Source: an uncultured Prosthecobacter sp.
GTDB lineage: Bacteria; Verrucomicrobiota; Verrucomicrobiia; Verrucomicrobiales; Verrucomicrobiaceae
Reading direction: 5' to 3'
DNA length: 5,313 nucleotides
NCBI GenBank assembly: GCA_947523045.1
Contig: CANNUR010000216.1
Span: forward strand, 1 to 5,313
A program made the position numbers and the translations under genes. Every line of letters starts with the position of its first letter. Position 1 is the stretch's first letter. The notes beneath the pieces are model-generated. The model searched no databases. It was not told the DNA's origin and saw only the letters and a program-made list of their open reading frames with translations. Positions 1 through 5,313 of this stretch are shown here, in pieces.

Positions 1-2798
<2,798 letters not shown>

Positions 2799-2832
2799 CC
2801 GTTCCCCTTCTAATCTCTCCCCACCCACGACC

Positions 2833-3828
2833 ATGAACCGCCGCCATCTGCTCCCCCTGCTCGCCGTCCTGCCCTTTGCCGCCTGCACACCGCCCGCCGC
2901 GGCCGACGCCAAGCCGGGCGCCGGCAAGCACATCGTCCTGCTCGCTGGCGACGAGGAATACCGCAGCGAGGAAGCCCTGCCGGCCCTGGGCCGCATCCTC
3001 CAGCGCCAGGGGTTCAAGTGCACGGTCTGCTTCTCGGCCGAGGCCGACGGCACGATCAACCCGGACAAGGGCGACAGCCTGACCACCCCGGAGGCGCTCG
3101 ACAGCGCCGACGCCATCGTCATGCTGCTGCGCTTCCGTCGCTGGAACGAGGCGACCCTGGCGAAGTTCGACGCCGCCATGAAGCGCGGCGTGCCGATCGT
3201 CGGCCTGCGCACCAGCACGCACGCCTTCGCCGGCATCCCGGCCGACAGCGCCTTCGCCTCCTGGAACTGGAACAAGGACGGCGGCTGGGGCAAAAAGGTG
3301 CTCGGCGAGACCTGGGTCAGCCACTGGGGCCGCCACAAGCATGAAGCGACCCGCGGCGTCATCGAAACCGCCAACGCCAGCCATGCCATCCTGAAGGGCG
3401 TCAAGGACGTCTTCGGCACGACCGATGTCTATGAGGCCGCCCCGCCCGCCGACGCCACCGTGCTGATGCGCGGCCAGGTGCTCGCCGGCATGACGCCCGA
3501 TTCGCCGCCGCTCGCCACCCGCAAGGCCACCAAGGACAGGGTCGAGCAGGGCATCAACGACCCGATGATGCCGATCGCCTGGACGCGCGTCGTGAAGAAC
3601 GACGCCGGCACCGAAAACAAGGTCTTCTGCACCACCATGGGCGCCGCCACCGACCTCACCAACGAGGGCCTGCGCCGCCTCGTCGTCAACGGCCTCTACT
3701 GGGGCCTCGGCCTCGACGCCCCGGCCCAGCCCGACCTCGCCCTGCCCGAAGGCTACACCCCCACCGCCTACGGCTTCAAAGGCTACCGCAAGGACCTCAA
3801 GGTCGCCGACCACCAGCTCGGCCAGTGA
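2833..3828 (+). CDS. Exported ThuA-like domain protein
   Basis: A 331-residue protein from ATG 2833 to TGA 3826-3828. Residues 1-26 form an export signal: NRRHLL, a hydrophobic core, then AAC18 (possible lipoprotein cleavage) or ADA26 (possible signal peptidase I site). The ThuA domain (class I glutamine-amidotransferase-like fold) spans about residues 32-295: HIVLLAGDEEYRSEEALP (33-50), ADAIVMLLRFRRW (92-104), GVPIVGLRTSTHAF (119-132), a His-rich stretch H164, H168, H170, YEAAPPADATVLMRG (200-214), PIAWTR (247-252) and CTTMGAATDL (266-275). The C-terminal YTPTAYGFKGYRKDLKVADH is typical of PVC homologues. The frame extends up to 2578, but that part overlaps DUF2442 and lacks a signal. ThuA proteins act with ThuB-type dehydrogenases in 3-keto-disaccharide catabolism in rhizobia; here a role on oxidised sugars next to the upstream dehydrogenase is inferred. 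No Shine-Dalgarno is seen, and the gene begins 34 bp after DUF2442. Confidence 0.87.
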   Translation: MNRRHLLPLLAVLPFAACTPPAAADAKPGAGKHIVLLAGDEEYRSEEALPALGRILQRQGFKCTVCFSAEADGTINPDKGDSLTTPEALDSADAIVMLLRFRRWNEATLAKFDAAMKRGVPIVGLRTSTHAFAGIPADSAFASWNWNKDGGWGKKVLGETWVSHWGRHKHEATRGVIETANASHAILKGVKDVFGTTDVYEAAPPADATVLMRGQVLAGMTPDSPPLATRKATKDRVEQGINDPMMPIAWTRVVKNDAGTENKVFCTTMGAATDLTNEGLRRLVVNGLYWGLGLDAPAQPDLALPEGYTPTAYGFKGYRKDLKVADHQLGQ

Positions 3829-3834
3829 GCCGAA

Positions 3835-3978
3835 CCCTGTAGGCGTGTTGGCCACAACACGGGCTTGGAACAAGCGCCGTTCCACACACCCGATCCCGCC
3901 CTTTGGCAAGGGCGCCTACACAGACCCGTGGGCGCCCCGCCCCACGGGATCTGAAATCTGCGACCTGCAATCGCGCAG
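3835..3978. repeat. Structured intergenic repeat, copy 1 (REP/MITE-like)
   Basis: Bases 3835-3932 match 4685-4782 at 94 of 98 positions, and the tail 3951-3978 matches 4809-4836 at 25 of 28; between them the copies differ by an 8-bp length change. Terminal inverted repeats TGTAGGCG (3838-3845) and CGCCTACA (3913-3920) extend to an imperfect 13/17 match. Inside are hairpins CGTGTTG-GCCA-CAACACG (3844-3861), GCTTG-GAA-CAAGC (3863-3875) and CGCCCTT-TGGC-AAGGGCG (3897-3914). A fourth hairpin, CCCGTGGG/CCCACGGG (3925-3932, 3941-3948), precedes the tail. The loops GCCA and TGGC are complementary. The copy lies between the convergent ThuA and VapC genes, 6 bp after the ThuA stop and 7 bp beyond the toxin stop, so it may also act as a two-way terminator. 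No coding capacity or target-site duplication is evident. Confidence 0.85.
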
Positions 3979-3985
3979 CCCGCGG

Positions 3986-4408
3986 TCACGGCGAAGGCGT
4001 GATCAATCGGACTTCCGGATAATACGTCCGATAGCGCTTGGTGTCCGCCGTGGCCAAGGGGAGATCCAACAACGAGGCATGGGCCCCGATGAAGAAATCC
4101 GGCAGCGGCATTTTGGGAGCCGTGGGAGCATCGAGCTGGCGCCGGTTTTCCAAATAGTCGCCGTAGGCCTGGGCGCAACGCCAGCTCGTTCGCGCCGGCA
4201 GGTCGAGCAGGGTCACCCCCAACTGGTCCAGACGATCCCAGACGGTGTCGGGATGGCAATCGCCGACACAGAGTTCCGCGAGAATCACCGGATTGATCGC
4301 AATCCCCTCCCCCAGCAACCCCTGCCGGACGAGCCCGGCCGCCCAGGCATGATGCGGCGCACCCGGCGCAAAGGCATCGATCCAGACATTCGTATCGAGC
4401 AGAATCAC
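3986..4408 (-). CDS. vapC: VapC-family PIN-domain ribonuclease toxin
   Basis: A 140-residue PIN-domain protein beginning with GTG (4408-4406) and ending with TGA (3988-3986). The PIN acidic residues are visible: Asp5 in LLDTNVWID, Glu45 in LAELCVG, Asp104 in LPDFFIGAHA and Asp122 in ATADTKRY, followed by the usual YYPEVRLITP ending. Family knowledge: VapC toxins are Mg-dependent RNases that cut tRNA or rRNA and are held inactive by a cognate VapB. The length is normal and all four acidic positions are present, so the toxin is probably functional. The start codon overlaps the antitoxin stop by 4 bp (GTGA) and no Shine-Dalgarno lies at a useful distance, so translation should depend on coupling to the antitoxin. 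The RNA target cannot be predicted. Repeat copy 1 begins 7 bp after its stop. Confidence 0.92.
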   Translation of the reverse strand: MILLDTNVWIDAFAPGAPHHAWAAGLVRQGLLGEGIAINPVILAELCVGDCHPDTVWDRLDQLGVTLLDLPARTSWRCAQAYGDYLENRRQLDAPTAPKMPLPDFFIGAHASLLDLPLATADTKRYRTYYPEVRLITPSP

Positions 4409-4635
4409 GGTTCGCGGGTCAGCTGCCGGAGTTCCTCCCAGCGCATTTTCGGCGTCAGTGCCGCCGCCTTCATCAAGGCCTCAAGCTTGGCGGCACTGGG
4501 TTTCGGCCTTGGGGCCGGAATGACCTGGGTGAGTTCGTAGCGCCCCGCCTCTTCCCGCACCACGGCATAGGCCTCCCCGGGCAAGGCCCCCGGCAGGACG
4601 ATGCGCCGTTTGGCATCGATCGTGGCGACTTTCAT
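4405..4635 (-). CDS. vapB: AbrB-type antitoxin of the first vapBC module
   Basis: A 76-residue protein from ATG (4635-4633) to TGA (4407-4405). Residues 1-40 fit a SpoVT/AbrB swapped-hairpin DNA-binding domain: MKVATIDAKRRIVLPGALPG, a short Tyr-Ala-Val-Val strand, then YELTQVIPAP. Residues 41-76 are a Pro/Ala/Lys-rich linker and a helix (MRWEELRQLTRE) of the kind that wraps the PIN toxin. The same frame is open upstream to 4839, but that part only reads through repeat copy 2 and the promoter, so ATG 4635 is chosen. A leaderless promoter and an inverted repeat lie immediately upstream, consistent with autorepression by the antitoxin or the TA complex (family knowledge plus inference). It overlaps the toxin start by 4 bp. 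Confidence 0.88.
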   Translation of the reverse strand: MKVATIDAKRRIVLPGALPGEAYAVVREEAGRYELTQVIPAPRPKPSAAKLEALMKAAALTPKMRWEELRQLTREP

Positions 4636-4636
4636 G

Positions 4637-4651
4637 GTGGGATTATCCCAC
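4637..4651. promoter_or_regulatory. Inverted repeat over the vapBC -10 box, candidate antitoxin operator
   Basis: The perfect 6-bp arms GTGGGA (4637-4642) and TCCCAC (4646-4651) flank TTA. The site covers the whole -10 hexamer of the vapB promoter and begins 1 bp from the start codon. AbrB-type antitoxins bind such palindromes to repress their own operon; binding here is inferred from position and symmetry. Confidence 0.65.
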
Positions 4652-4670
4652 GCGATGACGCGCCCGTCAA
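4642..4670 (-). promoter_or_regulatory. Sigma70-like promoter of vapBC, leaderless
   Basis: Reading the minus strand, the -35 box TTGACG (4670-4665) is followed by exactly 17 bp and then the -10 box GATAAT (4647-4642). Each hexamer differs from consensus at one position. The -10 box ends 6 nt before the vapB ATG, so transcription should start at or next to the start codon. No Shine-Dalgarno is present, consistent with leaderless translation of the antitoxin. The -35 box is 14 bp from the edge of repeat copy 2. Confidence 0.8.
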
Positions 4671-4684
4671 GAACACCTGAGGGC

Positions 4685-4836
4685 CCCTGTAGGCGTGTTG
4701 GCCACAACACGGGCTCGGAACAAGCGCCGTCCCACGCACCCGATCCCGCCCTTTGGCAAGGGCGCCTACACAGACCCATGGGCTCGCCGCGGGATACCCA
4801 TTTGAAATCTGAAATCTGCGATTTGAAATCGCGCAG
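4685..4836. repeat. Structured intergenic repeat, copy 2 (REP/MITE-like)
   Basis: Same orientation as copy 1, offset 850 bp at its left end. Terminal inverted repeats TGTAGGCG (4688-4695) and CGCCTACA (4763-4770) and the first and third hairpins are fully conserved; the second (GCTCG-GAA-CAAGC) has one mismatch. The fourth hairpin is reduced to ATGGG (4778-4782) and CCCAT (4797-4801). The AT-richer tail contains GAAATCT twice in tandem (4804-4817) and a 7-bp palindrome, GCGATTT-G-AAATCGC (4818-4832). The copy ends 9 bp from the stop of the second toxin and lies just upstream of the first vapBC promoter, so it may insulate the two modules. Confidence 0.85.
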
Positions 4837-4845
4837 CAAGCGCCT

Positions 4846-5283
4846 TCACAAGCTCGGCACACTCATCCCGGCGGCTTTGGCCAAGGCCGCCTGCCGCTTG
4901 TCGAAGGTCAAAAATTCCGAGGCGCCAAGCTCCAGGGCACAGGCGACATGGAGCACATCCAGGGATCGCGTGCCCAGCTTGCCACTCCAACCCGCGCTGA
5001 GGCGCTCGGCCTCCAGCGCGAGCTGAGATGGGTCGGGCTCGCGCCGGAGATAGATGCCGGCCGCGAGGTCGGCCAGCATCTGTGCGATCGTCCGGTCCAC
5101 TTCGGCCCGGGTCAGCTCCTTGCGGAAAACCCGCAACCGCAGGGCGTTGCGAAACTCCAACTCGTGCAGCCAGGTCCACAGCAGCGGCAGATCCTGCTTC
5201 CCCATGCGCCCGGTCGCCGCCCGGCTGTTGGCATCCGGGGTCATCAGCGAGATGATGAACCCCGTGTCAGCATAGGCACTCAT
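4846..5283 (-). CDS. vapC: VapC-like PIN-domain toxin of the second module
   Basis: A 145-residue protein from ATG (5283-5281) to TGA (4848-4846). PIN-domain acidic residues are present: Asp6 in YADTGFIISL, Glu43 (with Glu41 nearby) in HELEFRNALRLRVF, Asp109 in TRSLDVLHVACALELG and Asp128 in FLTFDKRQAALA. The ending AKAAGMSV is typical of this subgroup. It differs clearly in sequence from the first toxin, so this is not a tandem duplication of one module. Its ATG overlaps the stop of an upstream gene (ATGA, 5283-5280), as expected for an antitoxin-toxin operon, and AGGAG (5299-5295) lies 11 nt before it. An Mg-dependent RNase activity is expected from the family; the target is unknown. Repeat copy 2 starts 9 bp after the stop. 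Confidence 0.9.
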   Translation of the reverse strand: MSAYADTGFIISLMTPDANSRAATGRMGKQDLPLLWTWLHELEFRNALRLRVFRKELTRAEVDRTIAQMLADLAAGIYLRREPDPSQLALEAERLSAGWSGKLGTRSLDVLHVACALELGASEFLTFDKRQAALAKAAGMSVPSL

Positions 5284-5313
5284 CGCTCACCCCGCTCCTC
5301 GCGCAGTTGCTCG
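5280..5313 (-). CDS. C-terminal end of the second antitoxin (5' part outside the window)
   Basis: On the minus strand, a frame entering from the window edge encodes EQLREERGER and stops at TGA (5282-5280), overlapping the toxin ATG by 4 bp. A charged tail of this kind is common at the C-terminus of VapB/Phd-type antitoxins that pair with PIN toxins. Only ten residues are visible, so the DNA-binding fold cannot be assigned; the call rests mainly on the position and the overlap. Confidence 0.6.
   Translation of the reverse strand, partial: EQLREERGER
5295..5300 (-). promoter_or_regulatory. Ribosome binding site of the second toxin
   Basis: GAGGAG on the minus strand, inside the end of the antitoxin gene, 11 nt before the toxin ATG at 5283. 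It supports that start and contrasts with the lack of any Shine-Dalgarno in front of the first vapB gene. Confidence 0.5.

Noticed and set aside
2811..2816. TAATCT as a -10 box for the ThuA gene
   Set aside because: No -35 hexamer is found at 16-18 bp; the nearest TTGAAC (2779-2784) is 26 bp away, so a promoter here is not supported.
3838..3920. tRNA gene suggested by the cloverleaf-like fold
   Set aside because: There is no TTCRANNC T-loop, no plausible anticodon loop of 7 nt and the arm sizes are wrong.
3845..4540. Plus-strand frame of 231 codons opposite the first vapBC module
   Set aside because: It begins inside repeat copy 1 and is antisense to a PIN toxin and AbrB antitoxin with clear motifs.
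3835..4836. Repeats as integron attC sites
   Set aside because: The TA cassette layout invited the idea, but no outer RYYYAAC/GTTRRRY pair is present; the ends are TGTAGGCG/CGCCTACA, and no integrase is in the window.
3835..4836. CRISPR array
   Set aside because: There are only two copies, 850 bp apart, with genes between them and no short regular spacers.
4636..4839. N-terminal extension of the antitoxin frame through repeat copy 2
   Set aside because: The extension is only a translation of the repeat and of the promoter region; the AbrB domain starts at ATG 4635, directly after the -10 box.

Overview
This is a GC-rich window that most likely comes from a PVC-group bacterium, probably Verrucomicrobiota. 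The main evidence is the first gene, a 'putative membrane-bound dehydrogenase' of the Pirellula/Verrucomicrobium type (TIGR02604-like beta-propeller followed by HEAT repeats), with a secreted ThuA-family protein nearby. That pairing is typical of Planctomycetota and Verrucomicrobiota. Genus and family cannot be read from the window.

Left half (1-3828, + strand), sugar-oxidation genes with an insertion. Positions 1-2376 hold the 3' part of the dehydrogenase-like gene. Its protein ends in an azurin/auracyanin-type blue-copper domain with a complete ligand set, and no CxxCH haem motif is visible. A strong hairpin follows. Next is a small module: a 22-codon remnant of a DUF4160 gene (2477-2545) that runs into an apparently intact DUF2442 gene (2526-2798). 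In other bacteria these two families are usually adjacent full-length genes, so the first partner seems to have been deleted here. Positions 2833-3828 encode an exported ThuA-like protein, which probably works with the dehydrogenase on (keto)sugars in the periplasm.

Right half (3829-5313, - strand), tandem toxin-antitoxin modules separated by a structured repeat. A vapBC module (AbrB-type antitoxin 4405-4635, PIN toxin 3986-4408) is followed upstream by a second PIN toxin (4846-5283). Only the last ten codons of the second antitoxin are in the window. Two direct copies of a repeat of about 145-150 bp (3835-3978 and 4685-4836) lie 7-9 bp after the two toxin stop codons. Each copy has terminal inverted repeats TGTAGGCG/CGCCTACA, several internal hairpins and an AT-richer GAAATCT tail. 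The arrangement is therefore [antitoxin-toxin-repeat] twice, like a small cassette array, and the first module is bracketed by direct repeats 850 bp apart.

Regulation visible in the sequence: the first vapBC module has a clear sigma70-type promoter (TTGACG-17 bp-GATAAT) whose -10 box ends 6 nt before the ATG, so the mRNA should be leaderless. A perfect inverted repeat GTGGGA-TTA-TCCCAC covers the -10 box and is a good candidate for the antitoxin operator. The DUF4160 remnant has a TATACT box at the same 6-nt distance from its ATG. Downstream toxin genes start inside the antitoxin stop codons (GTGA and ATGA overlaps), indicating translational coupling.

The most notable points are the repeat-bracketed TA array, the truncated DUF4160/DUF2442 pair and the copper domain in place of the usual haem domain. 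None has been tested against a database.
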